The notes under the pieces: model-generated
Told to the model about the DNA's origin: nothing
The model's input: only the letters and a program-made list of their open reading frames with translations
The model's database searches: none
NCBI GenBank assembly: GCA_945860945.1
Contig: CAMASG010000005.1
Coordinates: 1-55,751, forward strand
Reading direction: 5' to 3'
Source of the DNA: Akkermansia muciniphila
GTDB lineage: Bacteria; Verrucomicrobiota; Verrucomicrobiia; Limisphaerales; SIAT01
Length of the DNA: 55,751 nucleotides
Program-made: the position numbers and the translations under genes
Shown: in pieces, positions 44,801 through 52,802 of the stretch
How the letters are laid out: the number at the start of each line of letters is the position of its first letter
Numbering within the stretch: position 1 is the stretch's first letter

Positions 44801-45892
44801 ATGGCCGTGCCGGTGCGTCCGGCGGTCTCGTCTTTGATCGACACGAAGAACCCGCTCGCGCTGCGCTCGCCGGAGATGCGCGCGGGATTGCTCGAGCAAC
44901 TCGGCGGCAACGATGAGACGGAGGCGGCGGTGCGGCGGGCATTGGAATGGTTCAAGCGCACGCAGGAGCGCGACGGCCATTGGACGCGCGGCGGGCAGGG
45001 GCATCACTCGTCGGCGACGGCGCTGGCGATGCTCTGCTTCATGGGCTACGGCGCGAAGCACACCGAACCGGGGCCGTATCAAGAGACGCTTGAGCGCGCG
45101 ATGTCGTGGCTTTTGAAGCAGTCGAAGGCGGAGGGCGATGTGCGCGGCGACGGCGATTTGTACGATCAGGCGATCGTCACGATGGCGTTGGCCGAGGCGT
45201 TCAACCTCACGAAAGATCCACGACTGCAAGAGCCGGTGCGCAAAGCGGTGTCGTTCATCGTGACGGCGCAGAACAAAACAACCGGCGGCTGGCGTTACAA
45301 GCCGTGGGCGCGCGATCCGCAGGAGAAGGGCGATCTCTCGGTGACGGGCTGGCAAATCATGGCGCTGAAGAGCGCGTCGCTCGCGGGCGTGGAAGTGCCG
45401 AGTTCGGCGTTCACGGGCGCGGGGAAGTTTATCGAATCGCTCGGTCGCGGCCGGCATGGCGGGCTTTACGGCTATCGCTCGTCGGATCCGGAACCGAAGC
45501 CGACGATGACGGCGCAGGCGCTTTTCTCGCGGCTGCTGCTGGGGCAGGGAACGGGCGACGCGCGCACGGCGGAGACGCTCGTTTATATGCGCGAGCAATT
45601 GCCCAGCCTGCGCGAGGTGAATTATTACTACTGGTATTACGGCTGCCTCGCGCTTTATCAGCATCAGGGCGCGGTGTGGGAGGAATGGAACGGACGGATG
45701 CGGCCGATCTTCCTGAAGGCGCAGCGGCGCGACGGCCAACTCTCGGGAAGCTGGGACGCCGAGGGCGATCGCAAGGAAACCTACGGCCGCTTCATCACCA
45801 CCGCTCTCGCCACGCTTTCGCTCGAGGTCTATTATCGTTATCTGCCGCTCTACAAGCCGACGCTGACGGCTGCGAGCGAAGCGCAGAAGTAA
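41849..45892 (+). CDS. Membrane-anchored protein: TonB/TolA-like S-x3-H helix, Gly/Ser/Ala repeat linker, C-terminal alpha/alpha toroid
   Basis: This 1347-residue protein has three hydrophobic segments (21-37, 71-87, 104-127). The Arg/Lys-rich loop 88-103 is cytoplasmic by the positive-inside rule, so the rest is periplasmic. The third helix contains Ser108-x3-His112, the spacing seen in TonB (S16/H20) and TolA. After it come ~890 residues of Gly/Ser/Ala/Met-rich repeats, then a squalene-cyclase/prenyltransferase-like toroid (about 1020-1340) with QW-type motifs QERDGHW, QNKTTGGW and QRRDGQLSGSW. Cyclase catalytic residues (DXDD) are not evident. Co-directional with the 8-bp-upstream TPR gene. 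I chose the ATG at 41849; upstream residues lie inside that gene. Alternatives are a structural surface protein or an inactive cyclase-like domain. The domain order is clear; the function is inferred. Confidence 0.82.
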   Translation: MPTRHNCNVPSPRPARKGRRWLVALGFVAWVGLLSSAEPSVPAAVSAAPLPSVASDKIEAVLHTLVQYKWSVLLLLLSLIGLIHIARKLATESERRKLNIIQRCLIGSIILHLLAGFFFTAWVVSNAVKRSVIEVSAESNLVPIDLASLDGQGEGGGGEADPRLLQALREQVSNLPRAAAGMSVARAAGQSGGGGGSPMRNGNVMTGGATGRTAPSASFTVSESSPTENGRLETASSTTLAPQAAQMSGSLEARADTSVPRPEMVRPSLDLTAPSRMAVQQVTPEMARPAMNVRVQRPGTSASRMVQVATAESSGATGESTSASASLPAASAAGAASALSAMSANTPSTTGVQMESARPVAASASGPTMQNPSSRMDTARGEANASGATSTRAEMSASSPTRAATARSAAGSAVGSFGATSDSATRSESLSAASAAGAMAAMAGGNASGAASSAMQMEAGRLGGSATGATSGAGMASASSRMDVARAAGSAGASGNSSATPGRAAMGNGALAGGASGAAGAARGSSAVGSFGPVSSGNSGGGGEGLAAANSASSLSSSTGNGAAGGSAAGGMQMEAGRLGGGASGARSGSGLAGASSRMDVSRSGSGNGSSNGGSTAPGRAAMGNGALAGGPSGAGQGSGSSAVGSFGPVSGGGGSGGGLGSASSAGSLSSIAGGGSASGSTGGGMQMEAGRLGGGAADARSGSGLAGASSRMDVSRSGSGNGSGNGGSTPPGRAAMGSGTGTGGKSGAGRGTGSSAVGAFGPATGGGSGGGESLGAAGASGALGGTPQFAMTGGGGFRAEMASPAAGAAGRGSDVGRASSKVGVSRASGAGSGESGSGPARLGGPGGTSGGASKFGSFAAAQKVEFGSGTSDGGRGLGGVNFGQPSAAPKFGEADVKLETRPANIAATPKPTSVPEARPSAPIASMKAAPIVTKVERPVSLIAKAPMDLAPLRSVLQPSAKVESVQLSRPSELPTSAATRLMDMAVPVRPAVSSLIDTKNPLALRSPEMRAGLLEQLGGNDETEAAVRRALEWFKRTQERDGHWTRGGQGHHSSATALAMLCFMGYGAKHTEPGPYQETLERAMSWLLKQSKAEGDVRGDGDLYDQAIVTMALAEAFNLTKDPRLQEPVRKAVSFIVTAQNKTTGGWRYKPWARDPQEKGDLSVTGWQIMALKSASLAGVEVPSSAFTGAGKFIESLGRGRHGGLYGYRSSDPEPKPTMTAQALFSRLLLGQGTGDARTAETLVYMREQLPSLREVNYYYWYYGCLALYQHQGAVWEEWNGRMRPIFLKAQRRDGQLSGSWDAEGDRKETYGRFITTALATLSLEVYYRYLPLYKPTLTAASEAQK
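42824..44500 (+). repeat. Five decaying tandem repeats (~103-116 codons each) inside the toroid protein gene
   Basis: Units start near 42824, 43133, 43481, 43823 and 44168 (residues 326, 429, 545, 659, 774), spaced about 309-348 bases. The unit pattern is (S/G)L..AS.AG, then MQMEAGRLGG, then ASSRMDV, then PGRAAMGNG, then SSAVGSFGPVS. Units 2-4 are most alike; 1 and 5 are diverged, and the fifth loses the pattern partway. They encode a flexible linker. All spacings keep the reading frame, which points to duplication by slippage or unequal exchange under selection for an open frame. Confidence 0.85.
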
Positions 45893-45928
45893 GCGAAGCG
45901 AACGGCTGCGGCCGGCGTCGTTGAATTT

Positions 45929-47110
45929 ATGCAATCCATGAAAACTCCCTGTTGGTTTCGCTTGGCGTTCGCGTTCTCACTGTCACTGGTGGTGCTCGCG
46001 CGCGGCGCGGATGAAGGGCTTGTTCCGCTTTTCAACGGCAAAGACCTCACCGGTTGGGTGCCGGTGAATGTCGCGCCCGGTACCTTCACCGTGCGCGATG
46101 GAATAATCATTTCTACCGGCAAACCGACCGGCGTGATGCGCACCGAACGGATGTACGAGAACTTCATCATCGAGTTGGAGTGGCGCCATCTGAAAAGCGG
46201 CGGCAACGCCGGCCTTTTCATCTGGGGCGATCCGATGACGGCGCGCGGCACGCCCTTCGCGCGCGGTATCGAGGTGCAGATTCTCGACAACGGCTACGCC
46301 GCTAAAGGCAAGAACGAGTGGTTCACCACGCACGGCGACATCTTTCCGATTCACGGCGCGACGATGACGCCCGCAGGCCGCGTGGCGAAGAGCGGTCGGC
46401 GCAGTTTCCCTGCGGAGGATCTTTCGAAAAGTGCGCCCGAGTGGAACCACTACCGCGTCGTCGCCAACAACGGCGAGGTTCGCCTCAGCGTGAATGGTAA
46501 AGAAGTGACGGTCGGCAAGGAGAGTTCGCCGCGCAAAGGTTATCTCTGTCTCGAAAGCGAAGGGAGCGAGTGCCACTTCCGAAACATCCGCATCAAAGAG
46601 TTGCCCTCCTCGAATCCATCGCCCGAGCAGACCGCGAAGTTGGCGGAGGGTTTTATCACGCTTTACACCGGCGTGGATCTCGCCGGTTGGCGTGCGGATG
46701 CCGCCGCGAAGGAGCACTGGCGCGCGAGTGATTGGCGGCTCGAGTGCGATGCGAAGGCCGGCACGCCGCCGCTCACGACCGAGAAGGAGTTCGGCGATTT
46801 CGTGCTGATTCTGGATTGGCTCTCTTCCGCTAAACCGGATCCGGCGAAGCCCGCCGACGTGGGCGAGATTGCCCTGCTTGGTTCGTTGCCCAACGGATTG
46901 GCGCTCGTGAAATTGGATCGCGCGCAGGCCGGCACCTGGCATCGTCTGCAGATCACACGTCGCGGCGATGAACTGACTGTGGAGCAGGATGGCAAGCCCA
47001 CCGGCGAGAAGCGGCGCGTGGCCGGTCTGCCGAAGCGGGGTTCGATTGAGCTGCGCAGTGCGGGCGAGCCAATCGTCTTCTCCAATATTTTTCTGCGCGA
47101 GTTGAAGTGA
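45929..47110 (+). CDS. Exported DUF1080 protein with two concanavalin-like domains
   Basis: The 393-residue protein has a signal peptide (about 1-26) and two related lectin-fold domains. The first (about 28-225) is a classic DUF1080 domain: PLFNGKDLTGW, WRHLKSGGNAGLFIWG, IEVQILDNG and HYRVVANNGEVRLSVNGKEV. The second (about 240-393) repeats the pattern with TLYTGVDLAGW and the final FSNIFLREL, but is shorter and lacks the GNAG loop. DUF1080 includes 3-keto-disaccharide hydrolases, and glycoside binding or hydrolysis is likely but the substrate is unknown. It starts 36 bp after the toroid gene on the same strand. An in-frame ATG at 45938 is a possible alternative start. Confidence 0.88.
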   Translation: MQSMKTPCWFRLAFAFSLSLVVLARGADEGLVPLFNGKDLTGWVPVNVAPGTFTVRDGIIISTGKPTGVMRTERMYENFIIELEWRHLKSGGNAGLFIWGDPMTARGTPFARGIEVQILDNGYAAKGKNEWFTTHGDIFPIHGATMTPAGRVAKSGRRSFPAEDLSKSAPEWNHYRVVANNGEVRLSVNGKEVTVGKESSPRKGYLCLESEGSECHFRNIRIKELPSSNPSPEQTAKLAEGFITLYTGVDLAGWRADAAAKEHWRASDWRLECDAKAGTPPLTTEKEFGDFVLILDWLSSAKPDPAKPADVGEIALLGSLPNGLALVKLDRAQAGTWHRLQITRRGDELTVEQDGKPTGEKRRVAGLPKRGSIELRSAGEPIVFSNIFLRELK

Positions 47111-47119
47111 AAACGCCCG

Positions 47120-48097
47120 TCACTTCCGCTTCACGGTGAAGTCGAACGGCGCGGTCTTCGCGAAGGTTTCCCAGCGCTGGTTCAACGCGGCCACACTCGG
47201 CTTGCCGGCGTGGACGTAGATGCCGTAGCGGAGTTGAAGAGGCTTTCCAGCGGCGATGACATGCGGCCCGTCGAACGTGAGCGAAGAGCCCATCCATCCG
47301 TCGGAGCGCACGTGGAAGACGGTCGGATGATTCGGATTCGCGGGATGGTCGAAGAACGTGACGCCTTCGGTGGCTTTGGCGGTGACAGGCCCGGAGTAAT
47401 CGCACCACCTGGCCGGTTTCCAGAAGCAGCCATTCTCGCCCTGCTCATCCACATTGCCGGCGGAGTTGCGGATGGTGCCGCCGCCGTCGTTGATCCCCAT
47501 CGTCTTTGCCACACGCACAGCGAAAAGGCCGAAGGGCGTTTTGCCGAGCGTCGCCTCCTTCTCGCGCGGTTCGAGCTGCACATCGACGACGAGCAACGAT
47601 TCGCCGTTCGGTAAAGGCTGTATCGCCGTGCGGCGGCGCTCGATGAGCAGCACCTTGCCGGATTTATCCACCCAATGATTCAACGCAAGCACGGCTGCTG
47701 CGTCATCGCCGTCATCGAGTCGTTCGATGCGTTGATGGAGGATGCGACCGGTATTCGTGCCGCGGTCGGCCCAGAAGCTCACGCCGTTCACATCGTTGTG
47801 CGAGACCCAGCAGGAGTTGTGATGGCTGTGACCGACGGGGTCGTGCGGATGGCCCATCCGCGTGATCGGTCGGCCGCTGGGGCCGATGAGCGGAAAGACG
47901 AACGGCCGCTGAAGCGTGGGCGCGAAGTGATAACGGGCAATCTCGAGTCCGTCGCGTTGGAAGGAGATTTGATCGTGCGGCTGCGGCATGGCCTGCATCA
48001 GCGGAATCGGCTTGGCGGTTTGCGATGTCGCCGCCGAATCGGCGAGCAGAAATAGGACAGTTAGAAAACAGAGGCGGAACGTGGCGTGCGGTTGCAT
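47120..48097 (-). CDS. Exported PmoA-like (DUF6807) protein
   Basis: The 325-residue protein has a signal peptide (about 1-25) and a beta-rich fold seen in the PmoA/DUF6807 family of Planctomycetota and Verrucomicrobiota. Recognisable segments are PFVFPLIGPSGRPITRMGHP, DPVGHSHHNSCWVSHNDVNG and GCFWKPARWCDYSGPV. The His-rich HSHH stretch is a possible metal site. Despite the historic name, there is no evidence that it is a methane oxygenase; a role in sugar chemistry with Gfo/Idh/MocA and ThuA proteins is more likely by context. It converges on the DUF1080 gene with 9 bp between stops. Confidence 0.85.
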   Translation of the reverse strand: MQPHATFRLCFLTVLFLLADSAATSQTAKPIPLMQAMPQPHDQISFQRDGLEIARYHFAPTLQRPFVFPLIGPSGRPITRMGHPHDPVGHSHHNSCWVSHNDVNGVSFWADRGTNTGRILHQRIERLDDGDDAAAVLALNHWVDKSGKVLLIERRRTAIQPLPNGESLLVVDVQLEPREKEATLGKTPFGLFAVRVAKTMGINDGGGTIRNSAGNVDEQGENGCFWKPARWCDYSGPVTAKATEGVTFFDHPANPNHPTVFHVRSDGWMGSSLTFDGPHVIAAGKPLQLRYGIYVHAGKPSVAALNQRWETFAKTAPFDFTVKRK

Positions 48098-48188
48098 AGC
48101 TTCAAGAAAGACGAAAGGGCACGAGCCGTCGAGCCTGAGTTTGAACGGATGATTTCGCGCAGCGAAAAAGCGCGATCAGTCGCCGACT

Positions 48189-50579
48189 TTACGAACCGGG
48201 CTTGCCGAAGCGCGGGGCGGGTTTGACGGTCGGCGGCCGCACGGCGGGCTTTTCCAGCGAGAGGAGGCGTTTGGCTTCTTCGAGCAGGAAGTCCACCTGT
48301 TGAAACGGTTGGTAGCTGATGTCCTGCCAGCGCACGCGGCCCTCGCCATCGATCAGGAAGATGCCGTGCAACGGCGTCTGCTCGAAGTCGTCGTAGGCAC
48401 GGTACGCTTTGAAGGCGCGCTGGCTGGCGTCGGAGAGGAGCGTGAATGGGAACGCGCTGCCGAGTGTGGTTTTGTCGAAGGTCGCTTTCAGTCCAGTACC
48501 GCTGTCAGTGCTTACGCCGACGAGCGTGATGCCGAGCTTGGAGAAGTCATCCGTCGCCGGCGCGAAGACATTAAGCTGCTCGATGCAATGCGGGCAACCG
48601 GCACCGAGGTAGAAGATGAGAACGATTGGCCGGCCTCGGAATTGGGCGAGCGAAAACGTGCGGCCTTTATTATCAGCCAACGACCATTCGGGCGCGGGCA
48701 TCGGCTGCCAGCGGAAGGGGCCGAGCGAATCGAGTGGCGGGCGCGGACCGAGATCGGCGGCGGGCGCGGGTTTGGCCCGCCAATCGGCGGGAAGACCAAG
48801 CTCCTTCGCGAGTGGTGCGAGGCGCGTGAGCATCGGGAGATCGATATCGGCGAACGCGGCCTGTTCGCGAAGTTTCTGGAAGGCGTCGCGGGCCAGTTGT
48901 GTTTTGCCGCTCTGATGGAGGATGTGGACGTAGGTGGCGAGATGGCGGACCTGATTGGTCGCGCTCTTCACGGCTTCGAGCGCGAGTTGTTCGGCTTTGG
49001 CGTTGTCACCGAGCGCGAGGTGGAGGCGGGCGAGTTCGTCCTTCGGCAAATCTTTCGCCTTGGCGAGATGGGTGAGCGCATTGGTTTTGTTGCCGGCGCT
49101 GAGCGCGGAATAGGTGCGCGCTTCCGCGATGGCGGACTCAACCTGCTGCATTCGCGAACTGGGCGTGGCGGCTTTGCTCGCGGTCTTGGCAGGGGCATTC
49201 GTGGAAGGAGCGTTCGTCGTGGGAACAGTCTTCGGTAATTGCTTGGCGCGTTCGAGGGCCAGCGACTTTTCGAGCAGCGCGAGTTGCTGCTGACCTTCAT
49301 TCGTGCGGCCGAGATTGAAGTGTGCCTTGGCGAGCAGCTTGGCAATTTTGATCTGGTCTTCGATGTCCTTTGACGCGGTTGCGAGATACGAAGTTTGTGC
49401 GAGCGCGGTCAGTTCGTTCCACAGTTCGTAGTTGTTCAGCAACGCGAGCAGATGAGTGCGGCCGTAAGCGTGGCTGCTGGTTTTGGAGATGGAATAAGAA
49501 GCGGCGGCGTTGGTGCTTTTTGAAATCTGCGGAATGCGCGGCAGCTCGATCATGTTCTTCGCGAGCGCGACGGCATCGCGTACGCGGCCGACGTGGCTGA
49601 GATCGCGCGTGAGCCATTCGTTGTTGTGGGCGTAGTTGTGGATTTGATCCGGCAACACGCGGTCGCGCATCGTGTGAGCGTGATCCACGCGAGCGGAGGC
49701 TTCCTGCTGCCACGCGGCATCGGCGTAACGATTCAGGCGCGAATAGATGTGGCCGGGCATGTGCCACATGTGAGCGATGCCGTCGGCGATGGGGCCGCAC
49801 TGGGCGGCGTTCTCGAGCGACTGCTTCGCGTCGCGGTAATCCCAGAGATGAATGCGGTAATGGTGCGCGGGATGATCCGGATGCGCGGCGAGCAACGGCT
49901 TGAGGATTTTCTCAACCTCGGTGTACGGGCGTGACGGAGAAATCTTCTCGCCGTCCGACCAGATTTTCAGAGCGAGGAAGGCTTTCGCTTCGATGTCGTC
50001 AGGAAACTTCTCCGAGATAGCAGTGAGCTGATCGATGTGGGCTTTCTGGCGGGCTTTGGCATCCTTGGGTTCGTCGGAATAAAGCGTGGCGAGAGCGTCA
50101 ATCCAGAGGCGTTCGCGCGGGCTGGCCGCGGGCTTGAGGGCGACGGCTTTCTTGATGAATTCTTTGGCGCGCTTGTTGTTATTGACGTTTGCCATCGCCA
50201 AACCCCAGTGGGCCATTGCGCACTGTGGATCGAGCGCGGCGACCTGGCGGAACGAGCGTTCGGCCTCGAAATACCAAAAGCCGTGGAGCTGGGCGACGCC
50301 TTGATTGAAGAAGGCCTGCGCTTCGCTGGCCGTTGTCGTGACTGGAAACTCGACGTGGCCAACGCCGGACATTAGATAGGCGCGCTGACGTGGCCCCTCG
50401 TTGAAGGCATCGCCGTGGATCGAATGGCCGGGGCGCGGTCCCGTGGTGTCGAGCGTGGTCTGAGCCGCGAGCGGCGCTGCGGCGAATACCACGAGCGCGG
50501 ACAGCCAGAGTGTTATCCAATCGCGAAGCACGCGATGACTCTGCCCGCCCATCGGCTGATTGCAAGCGGCTTTCGCCAT
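48189..50579 (-). CDS. Exported TPR protein with C-terminal redoxin domain
   Basis: The 796-residue protein joins an export signal (hydrophobic stretch about 20-42), a TPR-rich body (about 70-560) beginning around VGHVEFPVTTTASEAQAFFNQGVAQLHGFWYF, an Ala/Thr/Pro-rich linker (about 440-470), and a thioredoxin-fold redoxin/AhpC-TSA domain at about 620-790. The redoxin centre is Cys662-Pro-His-Cys665 in YLGAGCPHC, and the domain ends with RVRWQDISYQPF. The ATG at 50579 is preferred over a TTG at 50594. The CxxC arrangement and the FYLGAGCPHC start look like TlpA/AhpC-like disulfide reductants. The TPR part may recruit a client. It lies 18 bp after the ThuA gene on the same strand. Confidence 0.88.
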   Translation of the reverse strand: MAKAACNQPMGGQSHRVLRDWITLWLSALVVFAAAPLAAQTTLDTTGPRPGHSIHGDAFNEGPRQRAYLMSGVGHVEFPVTTTASEAQAFFNQGVAQLHGFWYFEAERSFRQVAALDPQCAMAHWGLAMANVNNNKRAKEFIKKAVALKPAASPRERLWIDALATLYSDEPKDAKARQKAHIDQLTAISEKFPDDIEAKAFLALKIWSDGEKISPSRPYTEVEKILKPLLAAHPDHPAHHYRIHLWDYRDAKQSLENAAQCGPIADGIAHMWHMPGHIYSRLNRYADAAWQQEASARVDHAHTMRDRVLPDQIHNYAHNNEWLTRDLSHVGRVRDAVALAKNMIELPRIPQISKSTNAAASYSISKTSSHAYGRTHLLALLNNYELWNELTALAQTSYLATASKDIEDQIKIAKLLAKAHFNLGRTNEGQQQLALLEKSLALERAKQLPKTVPTTNAPSTNAPAKTASKAATPSSRMQQVESAIAEARTYSALSAGNKTNALTHLAKAKDLPKDELARLHLALGDNAKAEQLALEAVKSATNQVRHLATYVHILHQSGKTQLARDAFQKLREQAAFADIDLPMLTRLAPLAKELGLPADWRAKPAPAADLGPRPPLDSLGPFRWQPMPAPEWSLADNKGRTFSLAQFRGRPIVLIFYLGAGCPHCIEQLNVFAPATDDFSKLGITLVGVSTDSGTGLKATFDKTTLGSAFPFTLLSDASQRAFKAYRAYDDFEQTPLHGIFLIDGEGRVRWQDISYQPFQQVDFLLEEAKRLLSLEKPAVRPPTVKPAPRFGKPGS

Positions 50580-50597
50580 GGTGACGCGTCGCAATCC

Positions 50598-51551
50598 TCA
50601 GTTTGCGGCCACGCCGCTGGATTTTTCCGCGCTGGGGAAATTGGCCGGAATCGCGAAAGTCACTTTGTCGGTGGCGAGCCATTCGCAGGCGCGATTGAGC
50701 GTGGTGATGAAGCCGACGCATTGGAGCGCCTTGCCGTTCTCGTGGCCCATCGGCGTGTGGAAGACGAGGCCTTTACCGTGTTTGATGACCATCATCATCG
50801 GTTCGTGGCGCTTGGTTTTTTCGCACCACGTGGTGGCGAGAATCTCCATGTTTTCGGCCGGTCCGCGCAGTGAATCGTACAGTTCATCCTGAGTGTGTTT
50901 CCACTTGGCCGGCATGCCCTGCGTGATCGGGTGCTTGGCGCCGCGCAACTCGATGGTGAACTCGTGCTGCGGTCCGTGGCTGCCGCCGTTGCCCGGTTTG
51001 GTGTCGCGCACTTCCTTGCCCGCGTTGTCATAATACACATACGGGCCGTGCTTCTCGGTGCGACCGCCCCAGCCGCCGAGTCCGATCATCTGGTTATACT
51101 CGAGCCAGTTTGGGAACGAGTTATCGGCGGCATGCACGCAGACGAACCGTCCACCGTTTTTCATGTGGCTCTCGAACGCGGTCTTCACCGGTTGCGGCCA
51201 ATCCTGTCCGTTGTAATTGCTGATGATGACGTCGTACTTGGCGAAATCCGGCCGCCACGCGTCCCAGTTGCTGGACGCCTCTTTCTTCAACTCGGCGTTG
51301 GCCTGTTCGGCTTTCGCTTTCTGCTCGGCGGTCAAACTTTTCGGCGCGTTGGGCGTGGTGGACGGCGTGGTGGAAATATCGACAGTGAAGCGTCCGGTCT
51401 TCTCGAGTTGCGCCTTCATGAAGGGCGACATGGCCTTCCAATTATGGTTGTTCTGTCCGTCGATGATCAGGATTTTAATCGGCGCCGCGTTGGTCACGGA
51501 ACCAAAGGCGAACAGTGCGACGGTCAGCAGGAATGTGAAGAATCGTTTCAT
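50598..51551 (-). CDS. ThuA-domain protein (trehalose-utilisation-like), exported
   Basis: The 317-residue protein has a signal peptide (about 1-23) and a ThuA/GATase1-like fold. It begins IKILIIDGQNNHNWK, with GGRFVCVHAADNSFP in the middle (His of the family box), EFTIELRGAKHPITQGMP, and a C-terminal GKGLVFHTPMGHE. ThuA proteins act with Gfo/Idh/MocA dehydrogenases in sugar catabolism; the reaction is unclear. The His and Asp pattern is complete. It is upstream of the TPR-redoxin gene by 18 bp, the two forming a possible operon with argC 79 bp further upstream on the same strand. Confidence 0.88.
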   Translation of the reverse strand: MKRFFTFLLTVALFAFGSVTNAAPIKILIIDGQNNHNWKAMSPFMKAQLEKTGRFTVDISTTPSTTPNAPKSLTAEQKAKAEQANAELKKEASSNWDAWRPDFAKYDVIISNYNGQDWPQPVKTAFESHMKNGGRFVCVHAADNSFPNWLEYNQMIGLGGWGGRTEKHGPYVYYDNAGKEVRDTKPGNGGSHGPQHEFTIELRGAKHPITQGMPAKWKHTQDELYDSLRGPAENMEILATTWCEKTKRHEPMMMVIKHGKGLVFHTPMGHENGKALQCVGFITTLNRACEWLATDKVTFAIPANFPSAEKSSGVAAN

Positions 51552-51630
51552 GATGTGTGCGGGATGAATTTAATGCGTGAGTGATGATAGCTGGCGCCGC
51601 GCCGCTGCCAAGCCTGTTTCTGGGCGTGAT

Positions 51631-52695
51631 TCAAATCAAGCCGGCGGTCTCGGGGAAGCCGCAGAGGATGTTGAAGCTCTGCACGGCTTGGCCGCTGGCG
51701 CCTTTCACGATGTTGTCCTCGGCGCTCATCACAATCAGGCGACCAGTGCGCGGATCGAGTCGCCAAGCGATCTCGATGCAGTTCGTTCCCACCACGTTCT
51801 TCGTGTCGGGCAACGCATTCCCATCGAGCAATCGTATGAACGGCTCGTTGCCGTAGGCGGCCTGATAACAGGCGGTGATCTGTTTTGCCAACGTCTCCAT
51901 CTCGGCGGCGTTGGCGAAGTGCTTCGCGGGCGCGAGATAAAGCGTGGTGAGGATGCCGCGGTTCACGGGAATGAGGTGCGGCGTGAACTGGAGCGTGACC
52001 TCGGAGCCGGCGGCTTTCGTGAGTTCCTGCTCGATCTCCGAGAGGTGCCGGTGCTTCGGCACGCCGTACGGGCGCACGCTTTCGTTGCACTCCACGAAGA
52101 GATAATCGAGATCGGCTTTGCGTCCGGCACCGCTCACACCGCTGAGCGAATCGGCGATGATGCCGTGCGGCTTGATGAGCCCGGCGCGCAGAAGCGGCAA
52201 CGTCGGCAGCAGGATGCTGGTGGGATAACAACCCGGCGAGGCGATGAGCGTCGCGGTTTTGATTTCGTTTCGATAAATCTCCGGCAACCCGTATACGGCC
52301 TTGGCCAACAGCTCGGGCGCGGGATGATCGTGCGCGTAGAATTCCTTGTAGGTCGCGGGGCTGCGCAATCTGAAGTCCGCACTGAGGTCGATGACCTGAC
52401 AGCCGAGCTTGAGCAGCGGCACGGCGAATTCAGCGGCGACACCGTGGGGCAGGGCGAGAAAAACCACCTGCGCCTGCGTGGCGAGCAGCTCGGCGTTCGG
52501 CTCCACGAAGCGCAGTGTCTTGGCGCGCGGATGGCTGGCGAACTTGGGGAAGATTTGCGCGACAGTCTGGCCGGCTTGCTGGCGCGAGGTGACGGCGACC
52601 AGTTCGGCGTGCGGATGGTGGAGCAGCAGGTTCACGAGCTCCTCGCCGGAGTAGCCCGAGGCGCCGACGATGGCGACTTTGACGGTCTTGTTCAT
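51631..52695 (-). CDS. argC: N-acetyl-gamma-glutamyl-phosphate reductase
   Basis: ArgC reduces N-acetylglutamyl phosphate to the semialdehyde with NADPH. The 354-residue protein has the NADP-binding start KVAIVGASGYSGEEL, the catalytic Cys in LIASPGCYPTSIL, and HRHLSEIEQEL and HLIPVNRGI, which carry substrate residues. It is 22 kb from the argJBDF cluster, in the same orientation, and not in an arginine operon. The upstream region contains the terminator of rpsI, so argC has its own promoter in the 107 bp between them. Confidence 0.95.
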   Translation of the reverse strand: MNKTVKVAIVGASGYSGEELVNLLLHHPHAELVAVTSRQQAGQTVAQIFPKFASHPRAKTLRFVEPNAELLATQAQVVFLALPHGVAAEFAVPLLKLGCQVIDLSADFRLRSPATYKEFYAHDHPAPELLAKAVYGLPEIYRNEIKTATLIASPGCYPTSILLPTLPLLRAGLIKPHGIIADSLSGVSGAGRKADLDYLFVECNESVRPYGVPKHRHLSEIEQELTKAAGSEVTLQFTPHLIPVNRGILTTLYLAPAKHFANAAEMETLAKQITACYQAAYGNEPFIRLLDGNALPDTKNVVGTNCIEIAWRLDPRTGRLIVMSAEDNIVKGASGQAVQSFNILCGFPETAGLI

Positions 52696-52752
52696 TTTGA
52701 CGATGGAGTTCTAACGCAGCAGAGCAGCGGTGCGGAGTTAATTTTTCGTGAA

Positions 52753-52783
52753 AACAAAAAACCCGCTGGTTGCCCAGCGGGTT
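52753..52783 (-). terminator. Rho-independent terminator after rpsI
   Basis: On the minus strand a 9-bp stem (ACCCGCTGG / CCAGCGGGT) with a four-base loop is followed by a T run (52755-52760 as A on the plus strand). It ends the rplM-rpsI operon before argC. Confidence 0.9.
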
Positions 52784-52802
52784 TCGAGTAAGTGAATGCA
52801 GC

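Noticed and set aside
42301-44942. Two long open frames (601 and 749 aa) on the minus strand within the repeat gene
   Set aside because: They are Pro/Arg-rich antisense readings of the Gly/Ser/Ala repeats; GC-rich repeats leave the other strand open. They carry no domain and no start signal.
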